From Venturia oleaginea (lineage: Eukaryota; Ascomycota; Dothideomycetes; Venturiales; Venturiaceae), in assembly GCA_013176395.1 (NCBI GenBank), contig JABMLP010000002.1, forward strand, positions 248,001-312,000: a stretch of DNA of 64,000 nt, read 5' to 3'. The first letter of the stretch is position 1; each line of letters begins with the position of its first letter. Of the stretch, positions 9,774-21,339 are shown piece after piece. The notes below the pieces were generated by a model. That model saw only the letters and a list, made by a program, of their open reading frames with translations. It did no database searches and was not told the DNA's origin. A program made the position numbers and the translations under genes.

Positions 9774-12125
9774 TCACGCGGTTTCGATTTTCAAACCCTT
9801 GCCATCCTCCTTGATAGCCACCGAGACCGTATCACCACCCTTCACAGCACCACGAATGATGCCATCGGCAAGTCCATTCCCAATCTCCTTGGCAATAAGT
9901 CTGTTCAATGGCCGGGCACCAAAGCGTGGATCGTAACCACGATCGCAGAGCCAAGTTTTGACTTCATCATTCACGTTGAGGATGATTCGTCTCTCGTCCA
10001 ACCTCCCTTGCAACTCTTTCAGCCTGATGTCGACAATGTCGCGCAGCGCATTTTTGCTCAAGCGATTGAAGATAATGAATTCGTCGATGCGGTTGAGAAA
10101 TTCAGGCGGGTAAGAGTGATTGACGATATCCATAACAGAGTCTTTGATAGCCGGACTTAGTGTGGCATGGTCTTCGTTCTGTTTGTGCGAGAATAATGGA
10201 TCTTCTCCAAGGATGAGGTCAGCGCCGAGGTTGGAGGTGAGGACGATGATGGTGTTTCTGAAGTCGACCTTGTGTCCTTGCGCATCGCTTAAGTAACCCT
10301 CATCGAGGACCTGTAGAAGCAGGGCGGAGATATCCCGGTGACCCTTCTCAAATTCATCGAAGAGCAAGACGGCGTAAGGTTTCCGTCGCACAGCTTCAGT
10401 CAGCTGTCCCGCATCTTCATAGCCAACATAGCCAGCGGGAGAACCAATGAGTCTTGAGACGGTGTGCTTCTCCTGGAACTCGCTCATGTCAAAACGTACC
10501 ACCGCATTTTCAGTTGAGAACAGGAATGCAGCGATTTTCTTGCAAAGCTCAGTCTTTCCGACACCGGTTGGTCCAAGGAACATGAAGGATGCTAGAGGAC
10601 GGTTGTCACCACTCAAGCCCGCACGTTGCATTCTCACAGCATTCGAGACAGCTGTGAGTGCCTCATCTTGCCCGCGAACCGATTGCCGGAGTGTGTCCTC
10701 CATGTGTACCAGTTTTTCCACGTCGCCAGCCATGAGTTTTGTGACTGGAATGCCAGTCGTTCGACTGACGACGGCGGCGATATCATCGGCAGTGACAGAA
10801 TCGTGGATGAGTGATCCATCCGCCTTTAGCCCTCCTTCTTGCGGTATCTTCTTCTCCAGTTTGGGAATCGTGGCGTATCGTAGTTCCGATGCTTTGGCGA
10901 AGTTTCCTTCGCGTTGTGCGGTCTCGAGATCGAGTCTTGCCTTCTCCAATCGCTCTTTGATGCTTTTGAGATCATTGATCTCGGCACGTTCCTGTTCCCA
11001 TTTCTCTGATAACTTCTTCTCCTGATCTTGTTTCGATTTCAACGTTTCTTCGAGTTTCTCTCGACGTTCTTTGGAGGCGATGTCGGTCTCTTTTCGAAGG
11101 GATTCGAGTTCGATTTGGATGGTCATGATCTGGCGGTCCAGCTCTTGGATGGCGTCTGGTTTACTTTCTTGCTGTAGTCGTAAGGCTGAGGCGGCTTCAT
11201 CCATCAAGTCGATTGCCTTGTCGGGCAGGAATCGGTCGGAAATGTAGCGATTGCTGTATGTTGCTGCTGCCACTAACGCTCCATCCGTGATTCTAACTCC
11301 GTGGTGGACTTCGTAGCGCTCTTTGATACCTCGCAGGATCGATATCGTGTCTTGCACGGATGGTTCGTCAACAAGGATGGGCTGGAATCGACGTGCGAGT
11401 GCGACATCTTTCTCGATCAGCCTGTATTCGTTCAACGTGGTTGCGCCGCAGCATTGAAGCTCGCCGCGAGACAGTGCAGGCTTGAGAAGATTGCTCGCAT
11501 CGATACTGCCTTCTGCCTTTCCGAGTCCGAGAAGGGTATGGAGCTCATCAACGAACAGTATAACTCCTCCCTTTGCATCTTCCACCTCTTTCAAGATCTT
11601 CTTCAATCGTTCTTCGAAGTCTCCACGATACTTGGCTCCCGCGATCAACATGCCCAGATCCAAAGATATCACCTTCTTGTTGCTGACTGAATCAGGGACA
11701 TCGCCTCGAACAATTCGCTGTGCCAACCCTTCGAGGATAGCAGTTTTCCCAGTTCCTGCAGCTCCAATCAAGACCGGATTGTTCTTCGTCCTTCTCGATA
11801 AGACCTGGATTGTCCTCTGAATCTCAGCATCTCTTCCAATGACAGGATCCAATTTTCCATCTCTTGCTCTCTGTGTAAGATCCACGCCATATTCTTCCAA
11901 TGCAGATTTCTCTGGTTCGCCGCCCAGATTCATACGATGCGTTCCTTCTGGCGGAACAGGCCCTTGTGCATAATGCCGTACTGCCGCAAGTGGTCGTAGC
12001 ACATTTCGAGAAGATTTGGCTATTCTGGAAGACGGGACAAGAGCTCGCGCAGAGGTAGCTCTTGCGAGACCGTGTTGTGAAGAAGCTATGCGCCGCGTAG
12101 CAATTCTAGCTTTGGAGGAAAACAT
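9774..12125 (-). CDS. HSP78: mitochondrial ClpB-type disaggregase Hsp78
   Basis: This single-exon gene encodes 783 aa (yeast Hsp78 is 811). Residues 1-50 form an Arg/Ser/Ala-rich mitochondrial presequence. The protein then enters directly into AAA+ domain 1: Walker A GAAGTGKT at 121-128 and Walker B VILFVDE near 188-194. The middle coiled coil spans about 325-425, and domain 2 has GPTGVGKT at 518-525 and VLLFDE near 586-591, followed by the C-terminal D2-small domain. As in the Hsp78 family there is no N-terminal Clp_N repeat domain, which separates it from cytosolic Hsp104. The family extracts and refolds aggregated matrix proteins with mtHsp70, using ATP. The gene is divergent from GOS1, and the shared 207-bp promoter carries a perfect heat-shock element. 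Confidence 0.97.
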   Translation of the reverse strand: MFSSKARIATRRIASSQHGLARATSARALVPSSRIAKSSRNVLRPLAAVRHYAQGPVPPEGTHRMNLGGEPEKSALEEYGVDLTQRARDGKLDPVIGRDAEIQRTIQVLSRRTKNNPVLIGAAGTGKTAILEGLAQRIVRGDVPDSVSNKKVISLDLGMLIAGAKYRGDFEERLKKILKEVEDAKGGVILFVDELHTLLGLGKAEGSIDASNLLKPALSRGELQCCGATTLNEYRLIEKDVALARRFQPILVDEPSVQDTISILRGIKERYEVHHGVRITDGALVAAATYSNRYISDRFLPDKAIDLMDEAASALRLQQESKPDAIQELDRQIMTIQIELESLRKETDIASKERREKLEETLKSKQDQEKKLSEKWEQERAEINDLKSIKERLEKARLDLETAQREGNFAKASELRYATIPKLEKKIPQEGGLKADGSLIHDSVTADDIAAVVSRTTGIPVTKLMAGDVEKLVHMEDTLRQSVRGQDEALTAVSNAVRMQRAGLSGDNRPLASFMFLGPTGVGKTELCKKIAAFLFSTENAVVRFDMSEFQEKHTVSRLIGSPAGYVGYEDAGQLTEAVRRKPYAVLLFDEFEKGHRDISALLLQVLDEGYLSDAQGHKVDFRNTIIVLTSNLGADLILGEDPLFSHKQNEDHATLSPAIKDSVMDIVNHSYPPEFLNRIDEFIIFNRLSKNALRDIVDIRLKELQGRLDERRIILNVNDEVKTWLCDRGYDPRFGARPLNRLIAKEIGNGLADGIIRGAVKGGDTVSVAIKEDGKGLKIETA

Positions 12126-12332
12126 TGTGATTGTTGGGAGAATAGAAGAGCAGACACTTAAGTCGTCCTCTATAATTTATCCCAATGCATGTGGTGGAGC
12201 GACTTCGTGGTGATTCGTGAACATTCGAGCCCTTTCGACTTTCTTTTGACTCGCGACGCCACAGTTGCAGGGATGTTGTTATCGTGAGATCTCGTATTAC
12301 GTCTCCAGCAGTAACAACAGCACATACACATA
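12126..12332. promoter_or_regulatory. shared divergent promoter HSP78/GOS1
   Basis: This is the 207-bp gap between the start codons of HSP78 (minus) and GOS1 (plus). It contains an array of TTC/GAA pentamer units and must carry the control sequences of both genes. Confidence 0.7.
12204..12236. promoter_or_regulatory. heat-shock element
   Basis: TTCGTGAACATTC at 12214-12226 is a perfect three-unit nTTCnnGAAnnTTCn element. Further TTC units at 12204 and 12234 lie in the same 5-bp phase. The element is about 90 bp upstream of the HSP78 start codon. Heat-shock factor binds such arrays, so heat induction of HSP78 is expected. Whether GOS1 responds too is unknown. Confidence 0.75.
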
Positions 12333-13073
12333 ATGGCTTCTTCAACAGGCGGCGGCTGGACCCAGCTAAGAACACAGGCCAGGTCGCTGGAGACCCAAGT
12401 AATCCTCGCAGTACCCCCCCTAACTTATCCCCCGAGTTTAACAGCCTCCCCCTAGACCGAGACCCTCTTCCATACCTACTCCCAGTACGCGACCAGCACC
12501 ACCCTCCCTCCGAAACCCACCGAAGAAGAATTCCGCACCGAATCACAAATAACCGCTCTCCTCGAGAAACGCTCGAACCTAATCTCCCAACTCTCCCGCC
12601 TCCTCGACTCCGAATCCGCCCTCAATACCTCCGCCCTGAAACAGAACAACCTCGCCCGTCACAAGGAGATACTCGCGCAACACCAAACCGAGCTATCAAG
12701 ACTAAACACGTCAATACGAACAGCCCGCGAAAAAGCGAATCTGCTATCATCAATTCAAGGAGACATCGAATCCTACCGAGCCGCCAACCCAGCAGATGAG
12801 GAGGCTGATTATATGCTTGGTGAGAGGACGAGGATCGATAGATCTCATGGCGTCGCGGATACAGTGCTAGCACAGGCTTATGCTGTGAATGAGCAGTTTG
12901 GCATTCAAAGGGAGACTTTGGCGAGTATCAATAGGAGGATTACGGGGGCTGCGGCGAGTGTGCATGGCATTAATTCACTCATTGGGAGGATATCGAGTAA
13001 GAAGAGGAGGGATGGGATTATACTTGCCAGTTTTATGGCCTTTTGCTTTCTGATGTTTTTGTGGTTTCGGTAA
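12333..13073 (+). CDS. GOS1: Golgi Qb-SNARE Gos1
   Basis: Two exons (12333-12398 and 12456-13073, intron of 57 nt with a CTAAC branch-like site) give 227 aa (yeast Gos1 is 223). The N-terminus MASSTGGGWTQLRTQARSLETQ joins TETLFHTYSQYA across the intron, as in fungal orthologs. A long helical N-terminal regulatory domain follows, then a SNARE motif (about 135-200: DTVLAQAYAVNEQF...) and a C-terminal single membrane anchor (last about 18 residues). Gos1 acts in intra-Golgi and ER-Golgi vesicle fusion with Sed5 and Ykt6. The splice sites were fixed by the need to bypass an in-frame stop in the intron and to restore the conserved sequence. Confidence 0.95.
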
Positions 13074-15811
13074 GATGGCAAGGAGTGAGTTTTGCTGTTA
13101 GCGGTTATGAGACTTGGAGTATGGAGTTAGGGGGAAGAGGCATTGAGTGACTATTCACTCGGATTGAAACCAGGCACCTGTCATCAGTTTATATCATACC
13201 CTTCGCTGATGTTTGAGTAGGACAAGCATTAGGAATATCACACATATGGTCATAGCACTGACCTACGTCGTCTCTCAATTGTGCTGCTGATTTCCGAGCC
13301 GCTACCCGGCTCCATACATTGGTCCCTATATGGATTATGAGAATGGGAAGACATAGATCTTTGCAAGAAAACAACGCATTACAAAGCCGATGGTCGTTGC
13401 GGTTGTTGGCTATGAAACACGAGCGACTTCGTCAACATGCGTTGCTGCACTTATACTGTGGAATACTCGTGATCCTATCTGACGATTCAGGGATAGTAAT
13501 CTTTGACACCAATCGCTCACTACTACCAAAATCATTATCGTCTGGATGCTTGGAAATAATGGTCAAACAGAAGTTCATCCCTGCATTAGAGACTTAATCC
13601 ACGCGCCACAGCATTACATCTGACTGACTATCTCCGTGAACTTTACGATCAGGAAGGCAATGAGGACGTTTTGCAATGAGGAAGTTTTGCTTATATAGTA
13701 AGTGCTCCATTTCCCATTTCTGTGCGATCCCCCTCCGCTAGAAACCTCCGCTAGAAACCTCATCTAATCGTGATCTAGACTAGGGCGTTCGAATCTTGTT
13801 ATTCCACGTTATACAAACACTACAAAAGCTATGCGAAAAGGGTTATTAAGAAAGTGTATCACATGATGAGAATGCATTGACCGCTAGGCTGGTAATTGTC
13901 CTCTCAGGGCATAGATCAATATTTCTAGCAGGTTGCCTAGTATATTGTATTGTATGCAATTTACTCAAAACTGATCTTGAAATTGGTTTATTATTAGTGC
14001 TCGCTGATTATCATCACCGGATCCAAGGGAGGTAAGTATTATCCGGGAATATTCTTTGGAGATCAGGACTTAGCTACCCGATTATCTGGCTGTATGCGGT
14101 TTACCAGCTGTCCCTGGACTATTTGTACGTGACACCCATACTCATATGCTTGGGCGCCTGGTTGGTTGTTAGAGAATCTAAAAGTTGAGTAGATTAGTCT
14201 TCTTATAATATATTAGGTGTCTTTCTTCCTCTTTCGAAGTGGGTCATCTGTTACTGGCTTGCAACTAGCCTCGTATGCCCGATCTAGTACTCCAAGTCGC
14301 CATTTCTTTCTATTTCCCTCATCACTTTCAATCAATGGAAAGAAATCAATAAGGAATCGCATAGGACTTCGTTTGACCGTAAGATTGTAGGTTAGTCGTT
14401 ATATATTTCAAATATGGTCAGTGTCGACTTCCCCGAAAGACGCGTCTTCTCTGATGGTTGCTGTACCACGTCCTACGTCTTTAAAATCTGGTCGTCCGAG
14501 TACTGGGTATCACGCCCGCGTACGTGCTGAAGATGGTCATCACCTTGCTCTCAGACAAATCCACAACTAGCACAAGATCATTCTCAGTATATGACGACTC
14601 GGACTTTCGTTCGAGGACCTTATCAAGAGCGGCCGACTAATCTGTTCCCGCGTCTACTCTCGCGCCACAAACATGCCGGCGGGCTAGAAAAGAGAAGAGA
14701 TGGCTTCTTATACTGTATAAAGTGTCCTTTCACGTTTCTTTGAGAATGATCCGCTGACGGCCGAACGGTGTAAAACGTACGTCATACCCTTCTATTCATG
14801 ACTGATTTCTAATCCCGTGTTCCACCGAAATAACGATTGTCCGAGTCTACCCAGCAAGTCTTTATCGATTGAGAACCATAAATACCGTATCTCGACGTGG
14901 TTGAAGCAAGGCTAAAGATCAATGAAGCGACGCCTTGACTATGGCTGGGGGTTGCGCTCTTGGGACTACTCGACTTTTTTCGCTTCGAAATACTTCGTCG
15001 AAACGGGTTTCGAAAGACAAATGGGTATAACTTCAGCTCGAATCTCTGGTGTCTCTTAGAGCTGCAGCTGAATATCTTTGTTTTTCAATGATGATTATTA
15101 TCACCATACCTACCAACACCAGCTCGGCAAGACTCGAACTCTCTGAAGCTATTGAGGTGTCCTTCTCCTTCATGAAGTTGTTTTGGAAGACATTTTTGAC
15201 TCACACACCACGACCATCGAAGACACGTTTTCTCTCTTTTCTGTAACGACAACAAAGAAAAGAATTTGGCCAGTTAATAAGCGAGAAACACATGTCCGCC
15301 CATCAAGTTCCTGTCGACTACGCAATTATATAAATACTGTCTTGGAAGAATGTGGGCAGAAGTGGAAATCGATCGACAGCAAGCATGAAGCATGGTCGGG
15401 TGCGATTGCTTTAGGAATAGTTGACTTCAATCCGCTTTGGGAAATCTTTCTTCGTTGACATAGGTCCCTGTGGACAAGGTGGCATGATTTCTGGTAGCAA
15501 TACTGATGTTTTCTGAAGTTGAGGTTTCGGTGAGTTTTATTACTTTCTAGTGGCTTCTGTTATTACCAAAGCAATTCACCAATGTCAGTACCATGAGGCT
15601 CAATTCGTAGAGCAACTAAACGCGTACTTGCTTTGTCACCGAGAATGTCCAAAATGAGATTTTGGCGGTCTCTACGGCCGGCTTGCGCACCACAAATATT
15701 GAACGCAGCTGCTAAGTTCTAGCTGTAGCGCCTTCAAATATAGGAGGAGGCTTGTTACTTATAGTAGTTGTATCTTTCTTTCCGCTCTTCTGACGTATAC
15801 GTTTTGCTAAT
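13074..15811. other. 2.7-kb intergenic region, nothing recognisable
   Basis: Only short open frames occur, none resembling a known family. There is one duplicated CCTCCGCTAGAAA pair near 13730-13760. I see no transposon ends, RNA gene or conserved protein. Confidence 0.4.
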
Positions 15812-16034
15812 GGCTAATGACTGTACACCCACAATCATCGATTTTTCGGACTATTGCATACATGATTGCGACGATTGCAATTATTGTATGTTCAATCACT
15901 ATTACATACATACAATTCTGTAGCAATCAACACAGTTAATATAGTTATAGTCAACACAGTGGAGGGCAACTTACCGTACAAACTTCTGCTCAAAAACCCA
16001 ATTTCAGCAACACCAACAACCTCAAATTACACCT

Positions 16035-16441
16035 ATGGCGACACTATTATCAAGCCAGGCGCTGTCCCAGCGCTCTCAAAAACCTCCTGCACCTGAAGAT
16101 ATCCCTCTCTATCCAACGCTCCAGCTTGGAATGACTTTCGAGACTCTTGAGGAAGCCAAAAACCTCATTACCGACGCGATTGCGCCGCCAATGAGTCTTT
16201 CAACGTTAAGAACAGCAAGCCCCAGTTCTGGCAACTCGAATGCCGTGGTCGTGAGCAGCATACATGCCATTTCGCAATGCGAGTAGCCCTCGTAGGCAAG
16301 CCAAAGGAGTAGAAGTTACGACAACTTAAGAAGCATACGTGTCCGCTATCCTGTGCATTCTGCGGCTCAAAAAACCATATGAGTGACGCCTGCGATGCCA
16401 GCGAGATTGGTAGGGACATTGAGTTGTTATTGGAGGAAGAA
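16035..16441 (+). pseudogene. FAR1-like N-terminal domain of a transposase, frameshifted
   Basis: From the ATG at 16035 the frame encodes YPTLQLGMTFETLEEAKNLI and then shifts near 16170. The following frames read CAANESFNVKNSK, ECRGREQHTCHF and KHTCPLSCAFCGSKNHMSDAC. This order resembles FAR1/MULE zinc-binding N-termini followed by a CCHC-like knuckle. At least two frameshifts and a stop at about 16310 break it. The sequence ends about 180 bp before the retrotransposon insertion. Confidence 0.5.
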
Positions 16442-16620
16442 TGAGCGATTTTGAGGCCGCCGGCAGTATGTACAGCGGCCTTAGCACGGTTCTGAGCGAG
16501 GTATTTGAGCCAAAATGATGAATTTAATTGAGTTGAGTCGATTGCCGTGTAGTTTGAGTTTGTACATTATTCAAATGCGGTTAGCGCCATTCTATGGTGA
16601 TGGTCGGCGTAATGCCCCTG

Positions 16621-17248
16621 TCTATCTCCATCTCGCCACGCCTTCGGATCACGGTCATCTGGCACGTTTTATCTGTTGATTGGCCGGCGCAGGCCAGGGC
16701 ACGTGAATTTTCATTGTGAGCGAGCAAGCCATTGAGCCCTGAGCCATACAGGCTTCCTCAGCCACACGGGGCTTCAGCCACGGGGTAGGTCTCAGGATGG
16801 CATGCCCACGGCTCAATTGCTTCTCGATTGAAGGCAAATGAGGTGCCCTACTGCCTGCACGTATAAGACGTTGACTACAGGGTGTAGGCGGGTGGGAATC
16901 TAGATACAAGACGAGCCTCAGAGGGCTCAGAAGTCGTGCGATATGCGAGATCGCCATGTTGTTGTTGTCGCTTGGTCGGACGAGGCCCTTGCTCCACCAG
17001 ATAGACACTAGCATCTATCTCCATCTCGCCAAGCCTTCGGATCACGGTCATCTGGCACGTTTTATCTGTTGATTGGCCGGCGCAGGCCAGGGCACGTGAA
17101 TTTTCATTGTGAGCGAGCAAGCCATTGAGCCCTGAGCCATACAGGCTTCCTCAGCCACACGGGGCTTCAGCCACGGGGTAGGTCTCAGGATGGCATGCCC
17201 ACGGCTCAATTGCTTCTCGATTGAAGGCAAATGAGGTGCCCTACTGCC
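16621..17248 (-). repeat. right split direct repeats B1-A2-B2
   Basis: B copies at 16621-16855 and 17014-17248 (235 bp, one difference near 16638/17031) flank the A2 copy (16897-17013). A2 is identical to A1 at 22817-22933 as far as I can read. A2 abuts B1 directly and is separated from B2 by 41 bp (16856-16896). The B1/A2 junction at 17013/17014 would be the sequence formed by joining element ends. Confidence 0.9.
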
Positions 17249-17405
17249 CAGAAGCGAAGCGCCTGCGGCCCAGACAAACAAGAAGGAAACGAGGTGGGAT
17301 AGGAGGCGAGTCTGTACGACATACTCGGTCCAGGGTAGAGGCGAGAAACACAGCGGTGTAGCGAAGCAGAGTATAGCTTTTGGCGATCGGGTGAACACAA
17401 CGGTG

Positions 17406-18494
17406 TTATATCAGGAACAGGCGACTGATTGCAAGCTGCTGTTCGAACGAACGGGATATGTAACGGAGGAAAGCTTCGGAGGACCATCGACCCGCTGCCT
17501 TAAGCTCGAGCTCAGGCACTCCCTTCGCAGCTGCGTCCGTAGCAGCACCCCTGCGGAAGGAATGGCCTGTGTAGGACTTGTCGTCCAGCGAGGAGATAAT
17601 ACCAGTAGCGAGGAGGCGTCGGCGTAGTTGCATGTGTACAGCAGCGGCCGAACAATGCCCTTTGCCGATGTCGAAGAGAGGCGCCGAAAGCGGCTTCGGA
17701 TCGTGCCTGAAAAGTCTTACCAGGGCGGCTACTGCACAGGTAGGTTTTCCCGTTGCGGCGATGGAGATGGGAACGCCCTGATTAGCGTAATCGGTCTTGC
17801 TACGCTTCAGGAAAATAGAGACCCCGTAAGGCTGATGGCTAGGCGTATGACGATGGAAGGCGATATCGCTCCGTAAGACGTGAGTATAGGAGAACAGCGG
17901 GTGCTCCCTATCTCTTCTAGTGTAAGCCAGCTCGCCAAGGCGGAAGAAACCAGCATAGGCCACCTTGAAGAGAGTGTCGAGATTGAGGTCGGCTCCGGTG
18001 GTCGGTTCCACAGCCGTCAGTCCCTCAAGGATGCGTACAGTAATAGGGAGCCTATTCTTGCGCTTCGGAGGCCTGAGGTTGAGAGCCCCCTGTCTTGCGC
18101 GTAGGAGCATCGGATCAGCGAACGCGCTGATAGGGTATCCCAGGTCGATATGCTTTGAACGTACTGCGGAGAGGTAGCTGGCCGCTGTAGCGCCGGAAAT
18201 GATGCCTTCCGCTCCTCCAGTAATGACACGCCTTGCCATCCATTCGCCGAGATTGAGGGGTTCTGCGGGATAGTCTACACAGCCCTCCAGCGTACAGAAC
18301 CTCTCCCAGCTCTTGATACCCGCGCCGTACGTGTTGCGCGTGTTCTGGGCCAAGCCGTACCATAAGAGGGTAATATACTCATCAGAGAGGCCAAGGTTTC
18401 GCTCGCGAAGGGTACGGAGGAAGAACCTATGAACTGTAGGGAGGAGCTCGCTATCGTAGGAAGTATACTCGAGGCTAGGTGCTGGACGAAGCAC
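17406..18494 (-). CDS. tyrosine recombinase of the DIRS-order element
   Basis: The 362-aa ORF is intact. Residues 30-130 form the helical core-binding (SAM-like) domain. The catalytic domain carries the expected set: R185 in GFFRLGEL, a lysine in the beta-hairpin region (K230/K233), H311-x2-R314 in GHSFRRG, W337 in GRWSS and the nucleophile Y345 in RYISRS. The family cuts and rejoins DNA via a 3'-phosphotyrosine and integrates the circular cDNA. In most DIRS-order elements this ORF lies downstream of RT-RH, as here. Nothing in the sequence suggests it is disabled. Confidence 0.92.
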   Translation of the reverse strand: MLRPAPSLEYTSYDSELLPTVHRFFLRTLRERNLGLSDEYITLLWYGLAQNTRNTYGAGIKSWERFCTLEGCVDYPAEPLNLGEWMARRVITGGAEGIISGATAASYLSAVRSKHIDLGYPISAFADPMLLRARQGALNLRPPKRKNRLPITVRILEGLTAVEPTTGADLNLDTLFKVAYAGFFRLGELAYTRRDREHPLFSYTHVLRSDIAFHRHTPSHQPYGVSIFLKRSKTDYANQGVPISIAATGKPTCAVAALVRLFRHDPKPLSAPLFDIGKGHCSAAAVHMQLRRRLLATGIISSLDDKSYTGHSFRRGAATDAAAKGVPELELKAAGRWSSEAFLRYISRSFEQQLAISRLFLI

Positions 18495-18649
18495 GTTAGC
18501 AAGCTTTGTACGAGTACCGGAGTCCGACCAGGGTATCTGCCGAACGTCGGCGATAGCAGAGTAGCATGGCGCTTAAGCCGATGAGCCTGCAAAGAACGGC
18601 TGCCACGAACAGCGCGCCAAGCCCAAAGTTGCAATCCCCGGGATAGCAA

Positions 18650-19680
18650 GAATTCAACGGAACTGTAAGGACGATAGCGGAGAGCCCCATCGGAGGCAGA
18701 GCCAGACGATACGATCGAAACTAGACTCGCGAGGGCGTCGGCCAGATGTACCTATAGAGATGGTCCCCAACGGAGGAATGCAACGGCAACGGCAACGGCC
18801 TCCATCTCTTAGGGTTGATAAACGCCGAACGATCGGACGGCTCAACAATAGTTCAACGGAACTGTAAGATCGAAAGCGGTGAGCCCCATCGGAGGCAGAG
18901 CCAGACGATACGATCGAAACTAGACTCGCGAGAGCGTCGGCCAGATGTACCTATAGAGATGGTCCCCAACGGAGGAATGCAACGGCAACGGCAACGGCCT
19001 CCATCTCTTTAGGGTTGATAAACGCCGAACGATCGGACGGTTCACCAATAGTTCAGCGGAACTGTGAGATCGAAAACGGTGAGCCCCATCGGAGGCAGAG
19101 CTAGACGATACGATCGAAACTAGACTCGAGAGACGGCGTCGGCCGGATGTACCTATAGAGATGGTCCCCAACGGAGGAATGCAACGGCAACGGCAACGGC
19201 CTCCATCTCTTTAGGGTTGATAAACGCCGAACGATCGGACAATTCACCAATAGTTCAACGGAACTGTAAGATCGAAAGCGGTGAGCCTCATCGGAGGCAG
19301 AGCTAGACGATACGATCGAAACTAGACTCGAGAGAGGGCGTCGGCCGGATGTACCTATAGAGATGGTCCCCAACGGAGGAATGCAACGGCAACGGCAACG
19401 GCCTCCATCTCTTTAGGGTTGATAAACGCCGAACGATCGGACGGTTCACCAATAGTTCAGCGGAACTGAGATCGAAAAAGGTGAGCCCCATCGGAGGCAG
19501 CTAGACGATACGATCGAAAACTAGACTCGAGAGAGGGCGTCGGCCGGATATGCCTATAGAGATGGTCCCCAACGGAGGAATGCAACGGCAACGGCAACGG
19601 CCTCCATCTCTTTAGGGTTAATAAAGGCCGAACGATCGGACGGTTCAACAATAGTTCAGCGGAACTGTGAGATCGAAAGC
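18650..19680 (-). repeat. five-unit ~200-bp tandem array derived from RNase H sequence
   Basis: The landmark GAGCC(C/T)CATCGGAGGCAG occurs at 18682, 18881, 19081, 19283 and 19483, with the parental form at 19683. The spacing is 199-202 bp. Each unit fuses two parts of the RNase H coding region, the segment coding NPKEMEAVAVAFLRWGPSL and the segment coding ADALSR...WLCPQWGSPL. The roughly 115 bp between them is deleted. Inside each unit the CAACGG hexamer has expanded. The array lies between the RT-RH stop and the recombinase gene. Confidence 0.85.
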
Positions 19681-21339
19681 GGTGAGCCCCATTGGGGGCA
19701 GAGCCAGGCGATACGATCAAACTGGACTCGAGAGAGGGCATCGGCCAGGCCGTTAGCCGTAGATGGAAGCCAGCGGGCTTCGATAACAATATCGCAGGCA
19801 GCGGCCTGAGTAACAATAGTGCGGAGATGGGTGTTGCTCTCACCACGAACAGCCTCCTTCGTCAACCCGGCCACGGCCGTAGAGTTGTCACAGTGGATAA
19901 CAACCCGATTATGTGCCCAGAGAGACGGTCCCCAACGGAGGAATGCGACGGCAACAGCCTCCATCTCCTTAGGGTTGATAAACGCCGAACGATTGGACGG
20001 TTCAGCAATAAAAGCATGCTCGATTGCGATACTATTGGTGTAATCCCCCCAAGAGACATCGGTCTCAGAGGACTCGAAAAAGAAGCCGCCGAGGCTTTGT
20101 TGTCCGGAGGCATCAGTGTAAAGGTGGAAACAACGGCGCTTTCGATAATCGAAGAAGTAGACCCCGTTGGTTAGCTCGAGCGCACGGAGCCACCAGAGAA
20201 GGTCGTCTCGTACACCGCTAGTCAGGGCTCGGCGAAAGTGCCGATTGACTTCTCCGTATGCTCCGCTCAGGTAGTCCCAGATCGATCGAGTGTAAACCCG
20301 GCCAAGGCGGATGACGGCACTGGCCCAACTGAGCCGCCCGGCGAGGGACTTCGTATCCCGGAGCCGCGGCCTTGTCTCGGAGAGGTGATCACGGATAGCC
20401 TGGATCAAAGAATCTCTCTTCTCGTCGGAGAGACGCAGTTCCAAGCGTACCGTATCAACCAGAAGACCTAATATCTCGACGGCCGTGCCGACCACGTCTT
20501 TGGCATCCTTGCGAGGAATCCCAAGTCGATCGGTGGTCTTGATCCAGAGTTCCGAAACGCGGTCCGAAATTTCCTGACGTACACACAAACATAAAATCAT
20601 CAAGGTAGTGCTCGATCGCGGTAGGGATACTGCGCGTGCCGGCCTGCTCGTCGAGAGCCCAATGGAGACCTTCCGCAAAGAGATTGAAGATAAATGGCGC
20701 AGTCCTGAGACCGAAAGGGAGGCAGAGTTCTTGATAATTGACGCCGTTGAGGCAAAACCCAAGATACCGGGACGAAATGAGATCCACAGGGATGTTGCGA
20801 AAAGCGTGCGCAATGTCGCGTTTCATTAGAAGACAGCCCCGGCCTGTACGAAGGACGTGCTGAACAATTCTGTCGACTCTGGTGTACTGTAGCTTGCCAA
20901 ACACGCGTGGAATGGCGTCGTTGACTGAAGTTTGGGGCGGCCAAGAGAGGTCGTGGATCCGGCGTAAGGTTCCGTCTTGTTTTGGGACCATCCCAAGAGG
21001 AGCGATAAACAGGCCCGGGTCTGTAGAGATAGCCAATCGGCCGGCGGCCAGCTCCTTCGCAACGTAGCCCGTAGCTTCGGCTACGGTCGCCTCGTCGGAG
21101 AAGTAGTTGTTCGAAAAGCCGCGTACGCGAATCGTATGAGGCTCGCAGATACCGATGGAGGCGCCGTACGTGAGAATACCAACTAGGTTAGTCACCAGTG
21201 TGCGCTCTGGATATCCTGAGAGGAGGCTTATCCAGCCAAGAGGCTTGAAAGGCGACCTATTCTCAGGCAGCGGCGGGCCATCGGGTTGGAATACAGCAAA
21301 CAAGGGCTCCGTATTCGACCGGAACTCGTCCTTTGGCTG
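19656..21339 (-). pseudogene. reverse transcriptase-RNase H (Pol), frameshifted at the active site
   Basis: The frame continues directly from the Gag UAG stop (21342-21340) without shift. It encodes the RT fingers and palm: KRDIAHAF with the first catalytic Asp, LPFGLRTAP, and YLDDF near 20607-20593. About ten bases later, in a GTGTGT run (20577-20590), the frame shifts. The remainder continues in the overlapping frame down to 19656. That part has the RT thumb/connection and an RNase H domain with YTDAS, NPKEME, CDNSTAV and LADALSR. Loss of one GT dinucleotide by slippage explains the break best. RT-RH copies the element RNA into cDNA. The break destroys a single full-length product in this copy. 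Confidence 0.85.

Noticed and set aside
9651..11820. Long plus-strand ORFs across HSP78 (for example 9651-10160, 10447-11025 and 11301-11690)
   Set aside because: They are antisense to the strongly conserved HSP78 frame and show no family resemblance.
16655..17487. Paired ORFs of about 115 codons sharing an identical C-terminal 65 residues
   Set aside because: The identity is DNA-level: both lie in the B repeats of the DIRS-order element. No protein features are seen.
18115..20113. Repeated short ORFs with near-identical sequence in the tandem array
   Set aside because: They are out-of-frame readings of the RNase H-derived 200-bp units.
20455..20813. Overlap of the two RT-RH frames as a programmed ribosomal frameshift
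   Set aside because: The shift lies within the RT palm right after YLDD at a GT repeat, not at a domain boundary, and no slippery heptamer is present.
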